A DNA stretch of 64,000 nucleotides from Azospirillum brasilense (GTDB lineage Bacteria; Pseudomonadota; Alphaproteobacteria; Azospirillales; Azospirillaceae): assembly GCF_008365405.1 (NCBI RefSeq), contig NZ_QOKV01000004.1, positions 62,001-126,000 of the forward strand, read 5' to 3'. Positions within the stretch are counted from its first letter, which is position 1, and the number at the start of each line of letters is the position of its first letter. Positions 55,127 through 63,467 of the stretch are shown here, in pieces. Both the position numbers and the translations under genes were made by a program. Below the pieces are notes generated by a model that saw only the letters and a program-made list of their open reading frames with translations, was not told the DNA's origin and made no database searches.

Positions 55127-56971
55127 ATGACCTCTCGCCCAGGCTCCGAACACGAGGCTGACCCGAACGGCCACACGCCGTCCGACCAGAACCAGACGCC
55201 CGACCAGAATCAGGTGTCCGGCGGCCCCGCCGTCGAACGCATCATCGAACGCTTCGGCGGCATCCGCCCGATGGCCCACAAGCTGGACATCCCGGTCACC
55301 ACGGTGCAGGGCTGGAAGAAGCGCGGCGCCATTCCGCTGGCCCGCCACGCCGACCTCCGCGTCTCCGCCGCCAAGCACCGCATCAAGCTGAGCGAAGCCG
55401 ACCTGGAAGCCGCCACGCCGAGCGAGGACCGCAACGCTCCCGACGCCGCCGATTCGGTGACGCCGCTGCCGCCGGACGCCGCCATCATCGCCTCCGCCGC
55501 TCCCCTCCCCGGAAGCGCCGAACCGTTCAAGACCGAGCCCGCCAAGGCCGAGGACACCCTGCCGGGCGCCGACACGCTGCCGGGCGGTGGCCCGGTGCCG
55601 GCCACGGACCTGCCGCCCTCGACCCTGCCGCCCGTTGCCGATACCCTGCCGGGCGCCGCCGACACGCTGTCGGGTGGCGATGCGAAGGCCGAGACGATCA
55701 AGGGCGAGGAGATCCGGTCCGAAGAGTACAAGGTCGAGGCGACCCGGATCGAGGAGGCCAAGGCCGATCCCTTCAAATCCGAAGAGGTCAGGAGCGAGAC
55801 GCCGCCCCCGGTGGAGCCCCCCGCCTCCGCCTACACCGCCTCCTCCTACGAGCCGCCGCGCTACGAAGCGCCGCGCGAGGAGCGCAAGTCCGGCGCCGGC
55901 TTCGCCACCGCCGTCTCGCTGATCGCCCTGCTGGTCGGCGCCGCCGCCCTGTCGCAGCCCTGGTGGGGCCCGCGCGTCCCCGGCTGGCCCACCGCCGGCG
56001 GTTCCGCCGCTCCGGTCGCCACGGCGCCCACGCCGCAGGCCGACCCGGCCCTGCGCAACCAGATCCAGCAGCTGTCCGAACGCCTTGCCAAGCTGGAGCA
56101 GCGCCCCGCCGCCGCCCCGGCCGAGGGCAACGCCACCGCCGGCATCGACCAGCAGACGCTGGACAACGCCGTCGGGCAGCTCACCGCCCGCATCCAGCAG
56201 CTTGAGGAGCGTCCGCAGGCCGCCGCCGCCGCCGCCGCCCCGGCCGAGCCCGACCCGCGCGTCGCCCAGCTGACCGAGCAGCTCGGCCAGGTCCAGCAGC
56301 GAGTCGACGCGGTGGGCAACGAAGCCCAGGCCGCCGGGCAGATCCGCCAGGAGGTGGATGCGCTGAAGCAGGAGCTGGCCGCCGTCAACCAGGCGGTGGA
56401 GACCCGCCGCGACGCCGCCACCGCCGCCCAGGCGCTGGTGCTCGCCTCCGGGCAGCTCCGCTCCGCGCTGGCCGCCGGGCAGCCGTTCCAGCAGGAACTC
56501 CAGGCCGTCCGCGCCGTGGCGTCGGGCGACGCCCAGGTGACGCAGCCGCTGGAGGCCGTGGCCGGCTACGCCGCCAAGGGCGTGCCGACGCAGCCGCAGC
56601 TCACCGACCGCTTCTCGGCCATGGCCTCCGACATCGTGCGCGCCGACAACCAGGGCGAGGGCAACGACTGGGTGGAGCAGGTCACCGGCAAGATCGCCAC
56701 CCTGGTCACCGTCCGCCGCTCGGGCGGCGACGCGGTCGGCGACGGCGCCTCGGCGGTGGTCGCCCGCGCCGAAGCCGCCCTGCAGGACGGCAACCTCGGC
56801 GGCGCGGTCAAGGAGCTGGCGGCCCTGAAGGGTCCGGCGGCGCAGGTCGCCGCCCCCTGGATCGCCGACGCCAAGGCCCGTCTGGCCGCCAACGAGGCCG
56901 GCCAGCAGCTCACCAACCGCGCCATCGGCCTGCTGTCGCAGTCCGCCGGTGTCAAGGGAGCGGCCCAATGA
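55127..56971 (+). CDS. Mic60/mitofilin-like membrane protein with N-terminal HTH-like domain
   Basis: This 614-residue protein has a helix-turn-helix-like segment at residues 35-85 (AVERIIERFGGIRPMAHKLDIPVTTVQGWKKRGAIPLARHADL), a long acidic Pro-rich linker with DTLPG repeats (110-250) and one membrane helix (258-278, GFATAVSLIALLVGAAALS). A coiled coil follows (310-430), then a C-terminal mitofilin-type helical domain (435-605, QALVLASGQLRSALAAGQPFQQELQAVRAVASGD). Alphaproteobacterial Mic60 homologues next to hemY shape cytoplasmic-membrane invaginations like mitochondrial MICOS. The HTH portion would face the cytoplasm. The start at 55127 has AGAAGG upstream. Confidence 0.88.
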   Translation: MTSRPGSEHEADPNGHTPSDQNQTPDQNQVSGGPAVERIIERFGGIRPMAHKLDIPVTTVQGWKKRGAIPLARHADLRVSAAKHRIKLSEADLEAATPSEDRNAPDAADSVTPLPPDAAIIASAAPLPGSAEPFKTEPAKAEDTLPGADTLPGGGPVPATDLPPSTLPPVADTLPGAADTLSGGDAKAETIKGEEIRSEEYKVEATRIEEAKADPFKSEEVRSETPPPVEPPASAYTASSYEPPRYEAPREERKSGAGFATAVSLIALLVGAAALSQPWWGPRVPGWPTAGGSAAPVATAPTPQADPALRNQIQQLSERLAKLEQRPAAAPAEGNATAGIDQQTLDNAVGQLTARIQQLEERPQAAAAAAAPAEPDPRVAQLTEQLGQVQQRVDAVGNEAQAAGQIRQEVDALKQELAAVNQAVETRRDAATAAQALVLASGQLRSALAAGQPFQQELQAVRAVASGDAQVTQPLEAVAGYAAKGVPTQPQLTDRFSAMASDIVRADNQGEGNDWVEQVTGKIATLVTVRRSGGDAVGDGASAVVARAEAALQDGNLGGAVKELAALKGPAAQVAAPWIADAKARLAANEAGQQLTNRAIGLLSQSAGVKGAAQ

Positions 56972-58377
56972 CACGCGCCATCTGGTTCATCATCAAGGTC
57001 GCCATCGTCGTCGCGATCGCGGTCTGGCTGGCCAACCATCCCGGAACCCTCGCCATCAACTGGCAGGGCTACGTCGTCGAGACCGGCATCGGCATCGCCA
57101 TCCTGATCGGCGTCGCGGCCCTGGCGGCGGGCATCGTCCTGTACCGGCTGGCCCGCGCCGTCCTCGGCGCGCCGCGCAACTTCGGCCGCTACCGCCGGTC
57201 GCGCCGGCGCGAGCGCGGCTATCAGGCGCTGACCCGCGGCATGGTCGCCGTCGCCGCCGGCGACGCCACGACCGCCCGCAAGATGGCGCGCAAGGCCGAC
57301 GGGCTGCTCAACGAGCCGCCGCTGACCATGCTGCTGTCGGCCCAGGCCGCCCAGCTCCAGGGCGACGACCGCGCGGCGAAGGAATACTTCACCGCCATGC
57401 TCGACCGGCCGGAGACCGCCTTCCTTGGCCTGCGCGGCCTGCTGACGCAGTCGCTGAAGGCCGGCGACCGGGTGGAGGCGCTGCAGCTCGCCCGCCGCGC
57501 CCAGTCGCTCCAGCCCAACACGCCCTGGCTGCTCGGCACGCTGTACGACCTGGAAGCCCGCTCGGGCGAATGGGCGGCGGCGGAAGGCACGCTGCAGCAG
57601 GCCGTCCAGGCCGGCGCCATCAACCCCGACGACGGCCGCCGTCACCGCGCCACCCTGCTTCTGGAGCGCAGCTTCGAGGCGGAGCGCCGCGGCCGGTCCG
57701 ATTCGGCCCTGTCGCACGCGCAGGCGGCGCACGACCTGCTGTCCGGCTTCGTCCCGGCGGCGGCCCGCGCGGCCCGGCTGCAGATGGCCATCGGCAAGCA
57801 CAAGAACGCCGCCAAGACCATCGAGCGCTGCTGGCGCGTCAACCCGCACCCGGACCTGACCTCGGCCTACCGCGAGGTGGTGTCGAGCTACGACCCGATG
57901 ACCCGCGTCAAGCTGTTCGAGAAGCTGCGCAACCACGCCCCCAACGACGTCGAGTCGCTGCTCGCCGTGGCCCGCGCCGCCCTCGACGCCCAGCTGTGGG
58001 GCGAGGCCCGCGCCCATCTGACCAAGGCCCTGGAGATGCGGCCCTCGCGCCGCGTCTTCCAGCTCCTGGCCGAGCTGGAGCGGGCGGAGCGGCAGGACGA
58101 GGAGGCGGCGCGCGCCTGGCTGGCCCAGGCGGCCAACGCCCCGGCGGACGCGGCCTGGACCTGCAGCGCCTGCAACGCGGTCAGCCCGAGCTGGGGGGGC
58201 CTGTGCGGCCATTGCGGCGCCTTCGACAGTCTGGAATGGAAGACCCCGACCGTCAGCATGTCGCTGATGAGCCCGGAGGCCGCTCCGGCGGCCATCACCC
58301 ATCAGGTGACGGAGCCCGTGACCGGCCAGCCGGGCGTTGCGCCCGGAGGCCAGATCGCTCCCCAGGGAGCGACCTAG
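56968..58377 (+). CDS. hemY: heme biosynthesis-associated TPR protein HemY
   Basis: This 469-residue membrane-anchored TPR protein has two N-terminal membrane helices (about 6-24 and 41-62) with VWLANHPGTLAINWQGYVVETGIGIAI between them, the HemY_N hallmark. TPR helices fill residues 85-380. A C-terminal zinc ribbon has C399, C402, C413 and C416 (CSAC and CGHC), like the rubredoxin-type domain of LapB/YciM. This is the TPR protein of the hemCDXY cluster, not protoporphyrinogen oxidase. The ATG overlaps the mic60 stop by 4 bases. Confidence 0.93.
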   Translation: MTRAIWFIIKVAIVVAIAVWLANHPGTLAINWQGYVVETGIGIAILIGVAALAAGIVLYRLARAVLGAPRNFGRYRRSRRRERGYQALTRGMVAVAAGDATTARKMARKADGLLNEPPLTMLLSAQAAQLQGDDRAAKEYFTAMLDRPETAFLGLRGLLTQSLKAGDRVEALQLARRAQSLQPNTPWLLGTLYDLEARSGEWAAAEGTLQQAVQAGAINPDDGRRHRATLLLERSFEAERRGRSDSALSHAQAAHDLLSGFVPAAARAARLQMAIGKHKNAAKTIERCWRVNPHPDLTSAYREVVSSYDPMTRVKLFEKLRNHAPNDVESLLAVARAALDAQLWGEARAHLTKALEMRPSRRVFQLLAELERAERQDEEAARAWLAQAANAPADAAWTCSACNAVSPSWGGLCGHCGAFDSLEWKTPTVSMSLMSPEAAPAAITHQVTEPVTGQPGVAPGGQIAPQGAT

Positions 58378-58395
58378 TCCCGCGTCGGTCGCATC

Positions 58396-58442
58396 AAAGA
58401 AAAAAGCCCCTTCCCGGTCCGCCGGGGAGGGGCTTTTTCTTT
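58396..58442 (+). terminator. bidirectional terminator after hemY
   Basis: AAAGAAAAAAGCCCCTTCC pairs with GGAGGGGCTTTTTCTTT over a GC-rich loop, giving one of the longest stems in the window. A and T runs on both sides serve hemY and the convergent pentapeptide gene. Confidence 0.93.
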
Positions 58443-58453
58443 GCGGAGACGGT

Positions 58454-58527
58454 GAACCACAGAGACACGGAGACACAGAGATCCGACCGGCGAACCGTCG
58501 TTCTCTGTGCCTCCGTGTCTCTGTGGT
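58454..58527. repeat. inverted repeat (ACCACAGAGACACGGAG type)
   Basis: ACCACAGAGACACGGAGACACAGAG at the left is nearly mirrored by CTCTGTGCCTCCGTGTCTCTGTGGT at the right, with a 24-base centre. It is a relative of the repeat at 49591-49711. It lies between convergent genes. Confidence 0.85.
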
Positions 58528-58563
58528 AGATCAGAAAAGCAGGACGCTCTTCGGTCCCGAACC

Positions 58564-59838
58564 CTACGCGTTGCCCAGCCGGGCGCCGTCCAGGATGGCC
58601 TCGTCGAAGATCGCGCTGCTGCGGTCGCAGCCGGTCAGGTCGGCCAGCGTCAGGTCGCAGCCCTTCATGTTCGTCGCGCTGAGCGAGGCGCCGGCCATGC
58701 GGGCGCGCACCAGCGAGGCGCGCATCACCTTCGCTCCGGCGCTGATCAGCAGCATCCCCAGATTGGCCCCGTCCAGACAGCCGTCGATGAGGATCGCACG
58801 GTCCAGCTTCGCGCCGCGCAGATCGGCGCCGCGCAGGTCGGCGGAGCGCAGATCGGCGCCGTCGAACTGGGCCGCCTGGAGCTGCGCGCCGTTCAGCCGG
58901 GCGTGGCGCAGCCGCACGCCGGAGCCCTTGGCGAGCGTCAGCACCTTGCCCGACAGGTCCGCCCCGTCGAGGTTCAGACCGGTCAGGTCGAGCTGGCGCC
59001 CCTTCTGGCCGCTGGTGCCGAGCCACAGCAGGTGCTGGTGCAGCAGAACCTCGATGTCCGCCGCCGGGATCGCCGGCCGGGGGGGCTCCGCCGCCGGGTC
59101 CTCGTCCGGTTCCGGGATGGGCGCGGGCGTCTGGGCCGCCGCCACCGCCTCCTCGTCCGTGCGAATGGAGGTGACGAGGTCGAGTTCGGACACCTTGGCG
59201 CCGTCCAGGATGGCGCCGCGCAGGTCGGCACCGTTCAGGTCCGCCCCCTGAAGGTCGGCGCCGGAGAAGTTGCAGTCGCGCAGGTCGGTGCGCTGGAGCC
59301 GCGCCCCCGACAGGCGGGAGTTGGTGAAATCCGCCGCCCGCGCGAAGCTGCCCGACAGCTTGGCCCGCGCCATGTCGGCGTTGGTCAGCTTGGCCGAGGC
59401 CATGTCCGCCGGTCCCGGCTCGAAGCCGACCACCTTCAGCTCGCCGGACGCGCTGCGGTTGGCGACGCTGCCATCGCGCAGGTCGACCTCCACCATCACC
59501 GCGCCGTCCAGGATGGCGCCGCGCACGTTGGCGCCGCGCATGTCGGTGCGGTAGAGGCGGGCTTCCGAGAGGTCGGCGCCGCGCAGGTCCGCGCCATAGA
59601 GGTCGGCGTGGTCGAGGATGGCGCCCTGCATCCGGGCGTCGCGCAGGATGGCGCCCGACAGATGCGCGCCGGTCAGGTTGCGGCCCGACAGGTCGAGTCC
59701 GGTCAGGTCGAAGAAGGGCAGGTTGGCGCGGGCGCCGTTGGGCCGCCCCTCGGTGAAGCGGACATGGCGCTCGCACACCCGGTCCAGCTGCTCCTGGCTC
59801 AAGCGTATCCGGGACTTGTGGGAGCCGTCGTTCGCCAT
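58564..59838 (-). CDS. pentapeptide-repeat protein
   Basis: This 424-residue protein has three blocks of A(D/N)LxG-type pentapeptides: about 40-125 (LTGLDLSGRNLTGAHLSGAIL; HADLYGADLRGADLSEARL), 150-205 (FSGADLQGADLNGADLRGAIL) and 275-420 (LRSADLRGADLRGAKL; DLTLADLTGCD). They are separated by a linker holding an acidic Pro-rich stretch (PIPEPDEDPAAEPPRP). The blocks should fold as right-handed quadrilateral beta-helices. There is no signal peptide or membrane segment. It starts 7 bases after the cheZ stop, so the two are co-translated. Function is unknown; the cheZ link points to motility or signalling. Confidence 0.93.
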   Translation of the reverse strand: MANDGSHKSRIRLSQEQLDRVCERHVRFTEGRPNGARANLPFFDLTGLDLSGRNLTGAHLSGAILRDARMQGAILDHADLYGADLRGADLSEARLYRTDMRGANVRGAILDGAVMVEVDLRDGSVANRSASGELKVVGFEPGPADMASAKLTNADMARAKLSGSFARAADFTNSRLSGARLQRTDLRDCNFSGADLQGADLNGADLRGAILDGAKVSELDLVTSIRTDEEAVAAAQTPAPIPEPDEDPAAEPPRPAIPAADIEVLLHQHLLWLGTSGQKGRQLDLTGLNLDGADLSGKVLTLAKGSGVRLRHARLNGAQLQAAQFDGADLRSADLRGADLRGAKLDRAILIDGCLDGANLGMLLISAGAKVMRASLVRARMAGASLSATNMKGCDLTLADLTGCDRSSAIFDEAILDGARLGNA

Positions 59839-59845
59839 CGGCGCC

Positions 59846-60823
59846 TCAGGCGAACAGAGCGTCGATGTCGGCCTGCGAAATCCCGCTGCCGCCGCCCGAC
59901 GGTTCGGGCGCCGGGGCGGCGGGTCGCGGGGCCGGCTTCGCAGCGGCGGGAGGCGGAGAAGGAGGCGGAGGGGGCGGTGCGGGCGCGTCGGCCGGCTCGG
60001 CCCGTTCCAGCACCTGGGGGATCTGCGTGGCCAGGGTGTCGAACAGGGCGTCGATGTCGTCCTGGCTGACCTCCGGCCCGCCGAGCTGCGGGCCGTTCAG
60101 CAGATGCGCGTCGGGCCGGGTGTCGCCCAGCTTGCGGTGGGACGCCCCCTCGCCCATGGACGCGGTTTCCGAGGCGGTGGCGATGCGGTCGACACCCCAG
60201 ATCTCGATCATCGTGTTCACGCGCTGCTCGATGTAGCGCAGCGTGTTGACCACCTTGGTGGTGCGCTGACCGGTGATGTCCTGGAAGGCGCAGGCGGTCA
60301 TGATCTCGATGCTCCAGGCGTCGATGGCGTCGACCATTTCCGCGATGTCGGGATCGGTGCGCGGGATGCCCTGGGTGATCTCCTGGATCTTCTCGGTGGC
60401 GTTCAGGATGTCGGTGGTCGCCCGCTCGGTCGCCGCGACGATCTCGTCCAGCTCGCCGGTCGCCGCCTCGATGCGGTTCGACCCGGTGTCGGCGGGGCGC
60501 AGCGCTGCGATGTCGCTGCGCGTCTCGCGCACCACCTGGGTGATCGACATCAGCTCCTGCTGAAGCTGCAAGCCGTCACCCATACCGCCGCTCAGGCCGC
60601 CCCCCGGCAGCGGGCGGGGCAAGGCGCCGGGGTCCACCCCGCGCAGCCGGTTGACCTGCTGTTCCAGCGCGCCGGTCAGCCGGTGGAACTCGTCCACCGC
60701 GACCACGCGGGATCGCCGGTCGCGCATGCGCAGGAACGCGCGGCCGCGCGCGGTCTGCGACAGCGCCTCCTCCATCTGGAGGTAGTCATGCTCGGTCAGT
60801 TCCATCAGAGGAACATCGCTCAT
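59846..60823 (-). CDS. cheZ: CheY-P phosphatase CheZ
   Basis: This 325-residue protein is a long helical CheZ. The catalytic stretch reads ACAFQDITGQRTTKVV (FQDITGQ at about 180-186; Gln181 corresponds to E. coli Q147). The C-terminal region is Pro/Ala-rich and ends with SQADIDALFA. A second near-identical motif SQDDIDALFD lies at about 253-262. Both resemble the CheY-binding LSQAEIDALL of FliM and the CheZ tail helix. I use ATG 60823; an upstream GTG would add three residues. Confidence 0.93.
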   Translation of the reverse strand: MSDVPLMELTEHDYLQMEEALSQTARGRAFLRMRDRRSRVVAVDEFHRLTGALEQQVNRLRGVDPGALPRPLPGGGLSGGMGDGLQLQQELMSITQVVRETRSDIAALRPADTGSNRIEAATGELDEIVAATERATTDILNATEKIQEITQGIPRTDPDIAEMVDAIDAWSIEIMTACAFQDITGQRTTKVVNTLRYIEQRVNTMIEIWGVDRIATASETASMGEGASHRKLGDTRPDAHLLNGPQLGGPEVSQDDIDALFDTLATQIPQVLERAEPADAPAPPPPPPSPPPAAAKPAPRPAAPAPEPSGGGSGISQADIDALFA

Positions 60824-61226
60824 CGTCGTCACCGTCGGCGGGCCGCTGTTGAGAATCCGCCATGGAGGAAAGCACGTCTTAGGAAAACTGAGGTTACACC
60901 GGACATGGCCTGGATTTCAGACAAATCCCATACACCTCTGCCTCGCAGATCCCGCTGAACAAAGTCTTAATGACGTCATGGACGGTGCACGATGACGCAC
61001 CCTGTCGTCATGCAACCATGCATGGAAGTCGGTCACCGGAGCGGAGCGGACCATGGAGGCCGGGCCACGGCATTGAGGATTCTCCCGTCGCCGCCGCTGC
61101 CCTATACTCCGCCGCCCCGGCGCTGGCCGAGCGGTGGGGCAAAGGGCGCGCAGGCTTGACCCAAGGGCGCCGTTCGCCCACATCAGCCGCGGAAACGCGG
61201 TTCGGAACAACAGGAACGGGGACAAG
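60824..61226. other. divergent promoter region of cheZ and the DegP-like gene
   Basis: These roughly 400 bases contain no supported gene. They hold several dyads: ATGACGTCAT (perfect, 60970-60979), GATGACG...CGTCATG (60991-61011) and CCATGCATGG (61016-61025). The clustering of ACGTCAT-type half-sites suggests a regulator-binding region. The far side, near 61200, leads into the protease with an in-frame open stretch that I do not count as coding. Confidence 0.4.
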
Positions 61227-62339
61227 ATGCCGATGAGGACGACGCTTCGGTTCGCGGCGCTTCGGTTTGCGGGGGCGGCGTGCGTGGCCGGGCTTTTGGG
61301 GATCGGCGTTCCGGGCGCGGGTCTGGTGCCCGCCCCCGCCGCGGCAGCCCTGCCCGCCGGGGTCACCGGGGTGACGACCATCGCGCCGATGCTGGAGCAG
61401 GTGACCCCCGCCGTCGTCAACATCGCCGTCCTGTCGCGGGCGCCGCAGGCCGAAAACCCGCTGCTGCGCGATCCCTTCTTCCGCCGCTTCTTCAACGTTC
61501 CCGAGCAGCAGGCCCGCCCCCAGGTCAGCGCCGGGTCAGGCGTCATCGTGGACGCGCGGCGCGGCTACGTCATCACCAACGCCCATGTGGTGGAGAACGC
61601 GCAGGAAATCGCCGTCACCCTGAAGGACCGGCGCCGCCTGCGCGCCAAGCTGGTCGGGCGGGACGCGGCGACCGACATCGCGCTGCTGAAGATCGAGGCG
61701 GAGAAGCTGACCGCCCTGTCCTGGGGCGATTCGGACCAGTTGAAGGTCGGCGACTTCCTGGTCGCCATCGGCAACCCCTTCGGGCTGGGCCAGACGGTGA
61801 CCTCCGGCATCGTCTCGGCGCTCGGCCGCAGCGGGCTGAAGATCGAGGGGTACGAGGACTTCATCCAGACCGACGCCTCCATCAATCCCGGCAACTCCGG
61901 CGGCGCGCTGGTGAACTTCAGCGGGGAGTTGGTCGGCATCAACACCGCGATCATCGGCCCGGCCGGCGGGTCGGTCGGGATCGGCTTCGCCGTCCCGGTC
62001 AGCATCGTCCGCTCGGTGATGGAGCAGCTGGTCGAATACGGCGAGGTGCGGCGCGGCCGGCTGGGGGTCTCCATCCAGGACCTGACCCCCGATCTGGCGG
62101 ACAGCATGAATCTGGCCGGCGACGCCGGGGCGGTCATCGCCCAGGTGGAGCGCGGGTCCGCCGCCGACCGCGCCGGGTTCCGCAGCGGCGACGTGGTGAC
62201 CGCGGTGAACGGGCGCCCGGTGCGCAGCGCCACCGACTTCCGCAACCGCATGGGTCTGGTGCGGGCCGGCACGCCCTTGCAGGTGACCGTCCTGCGCGGC
62301 GGCAGCGAACGGGTGCTGAACGTCCGCACGGGGAACTAG
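61227..62339 (+). CDS. periplasmic serine protease, DegQ/DegS-like
   Basis: This 370-residue trypsin-like protease has an N-terminal hydrophobic signal or anchor (FAALRFAGAACVAGLLGIGVPGAGLVPAPAAAALPAG), the catalytic triad in ITNAHVVENA (His), DAATDIALLKIE (Asp) and INPGNSGGALVNFSGELVGINTAI (Ser), and one PDZ domain (RRGRLGVSIQDLTPDLADSMNLAGDAGAVIAQVERGSAADRAGFRSGDVVTAVNG). Full DegP has two PDZ domains, so the single one makes this DegS-like or a short DegQ. ATG 61227 is used. Confidence 0.94.
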   Translation: MPMRTTLRFAALRFAGAACVAGLLGIGVPGAGLVPAPAAAALPAGVTGVTTIAPMLEQVTPAVVNIAVLSRAPQAENPLLRDPFFRRFFNVPEQQARPQVSAGSGVIVDARRGYVITNAHVVENAQEIAVTLKDRRRLRAKLVGRDAATDIALLKIEAEKLTALSWGDSDQLKVGDFLVAIGNPFGLGQTVTSGIVSALGRSGLKIEGYEDFIQTDASINPGNSGGALVNFSGELVGINTAIIGPAGGSVGIGFAVPVSIVRSVMEQLVEYGEVRRGRLGVSIQDLTPDLADSMNLAGDAGAVIAQVERGSAADRAGFRSGDVVTAVNGRPVRSATDFRNRMGLVRAGTPLQVTVLRGGSERVLNVRTGN

Positions 62340-62373
62340 ACCCGGCGGACCGGATCGGGATAACCATGGTCTG

Positions 62374-63111
62374 ATGATCGGCCGCCCCTCCCCTCCCCGC
62401 CGGCAGGCCCCGCCCGCCCCCATGGTCAGCGCGGCCCAGCGCCAGCGCGAGGTCGCCCGCATGCTGATGCGGCTCGACGACATGCTGAAGACCTGCGCGG
62501 ATCTGGCGGCGGCGGCGCGGGAGCGCGTGTCGGTCGGCGGGATGGGCCGCTACCGCAAATTCTCCCGCAAGGTGCGCGACTTCTTCTCGCTGGCCGCGGT
62601 GACCCAGGAACGGCTGGACGCCGCCCCGTCGGAGATGGAGGAGCTGATCGGTCCGATGACCACCGCGCTGGAACGCCTGCACGCCCGCATGGTGATCCTG
62701 TTCGTGGAGGAGAGCCTGGGCTTCTTCAACACCTTCGCGCGGGTCAAGGCGCTGCCCATCGGCACCCACGAGACGGTGGGGGTGGAGTTCCGCGCGCTGA
62801 TGGAGATCCGCAAGTTCCTCGACGACCCGCTCTATGAGGGGGAGCGCGGGCAGGGCCTGCGCAAGCAGACGGACCGCGTCGCCGTCCTGATGCGCGCGGT
62901 GATGGACCGCTGCCCGCCCCTGCCCGACTTCGGCGACGAGCCGAGCATCGGGCCACGCGGAACGGTGAACAAGCCGCTGCGCCCGCCGCGCGCCGCGCCG
63001 CCAGCCGCCACGGGCCGGGCGGCGGAGCCGCGCCCGCTGCCGCAACCCAGTTCCCAACGGCCCGATCCCCGGTTGGAAGTCCGCCAACTGTCCCTGGACG
63101 ACGAGGACTGA
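62374..63111 (+). CDS. hypothetical helical protein, 245 aa
   Basis: This 245-residue protein is largely helical in residues 17-180 (AAQRQREVARMLMRLDDMLKTCADLAAAARERV; SEMEELIGPMTTALERLHARMVILFVEESLGFFNTFARVK) and disordered and Pro/Arg-rich at the end. No membrane span. It is 34 bases after the protease gene, probably in the same transcript. A start 16 codons later (MVSAAQRQ) is possible. No family is recognised. Confidence 0.7.
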   Translation: MIGRPSPPRRQAPPAPMVSAAQRQREVARMLMRLDDMLKTCADLAAAARERVSVGGMGRYRKFSRKVRDFFSLAAVTQERLDAAPSEMEELIGPMTTALERLHARMVILFVEESLGFFNTFARVKALPIGTHETVGVEFRALMEIRKFLDDPLYEGERGQGLRKQTDRVAVLMRAVMDRCPPLPDFGDEPSIGPRGTVNKPLRPPRAAPPAATGRAAEPRPLPQPSSQRPDPRLEVRQLSLDDED

Positions 63112-63121
63112 CGGGCCGCCG

Positions 63122-63391
63122 TCAGCCTTCCGCTGGCGACGACTGGCGGTGGTGGCTGTGCGCGTCCACGCCGCGTAGATGCTCGGCGGCCTCGTGCAGG
63201 GCGCGCTCGCTGGCGCTGTCGGGGGTCTGCAGCCCGGCCTCCGGACCGGGGACGGCGTCCTCCTCGGCGATCTCGCGGGCGGCCTGCTGCCAATGCGCGA
63301 TGTGGCGCCCCTCGGGACGGCCCTCACGCTCCCAGATGGCGTGGGCGCGCTCGCGGACGCGGGGGTCGTCGGGGCCGGTGTGATGCTCCAT
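63122..63391 (-). CDS. DUF2934 protein
   Basis: This 89-residue protein contains RVRERAHAIWEREGRPEGRHIAHWQQAAREIAEED, the DUF2934 motif found in many rhizobia and azospirilla, often in several copies per genome. The role is unknown. The C-terminal half is His/Ser/Glu-rich and probably disordered. It converges on the 62374-63111 gene. Confidence 0.9.
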   Translation of the reverse strand: MEHHTGPDDPRVRERAHAIWEREGRPEGRHIAHWQQAAREIAEEDAVPGPEAGLQTPDSASERALHEAAEHLRGVDAHSHHRQSSPAEG

Positions 63392-63467
63392 GACGCTGTC
63401 CTCCCAGTGCGGTCTGTTTCATGACCGTCAACAGGCGGACCGCACCGGCGTGCCGCAGGCCTTTCCG

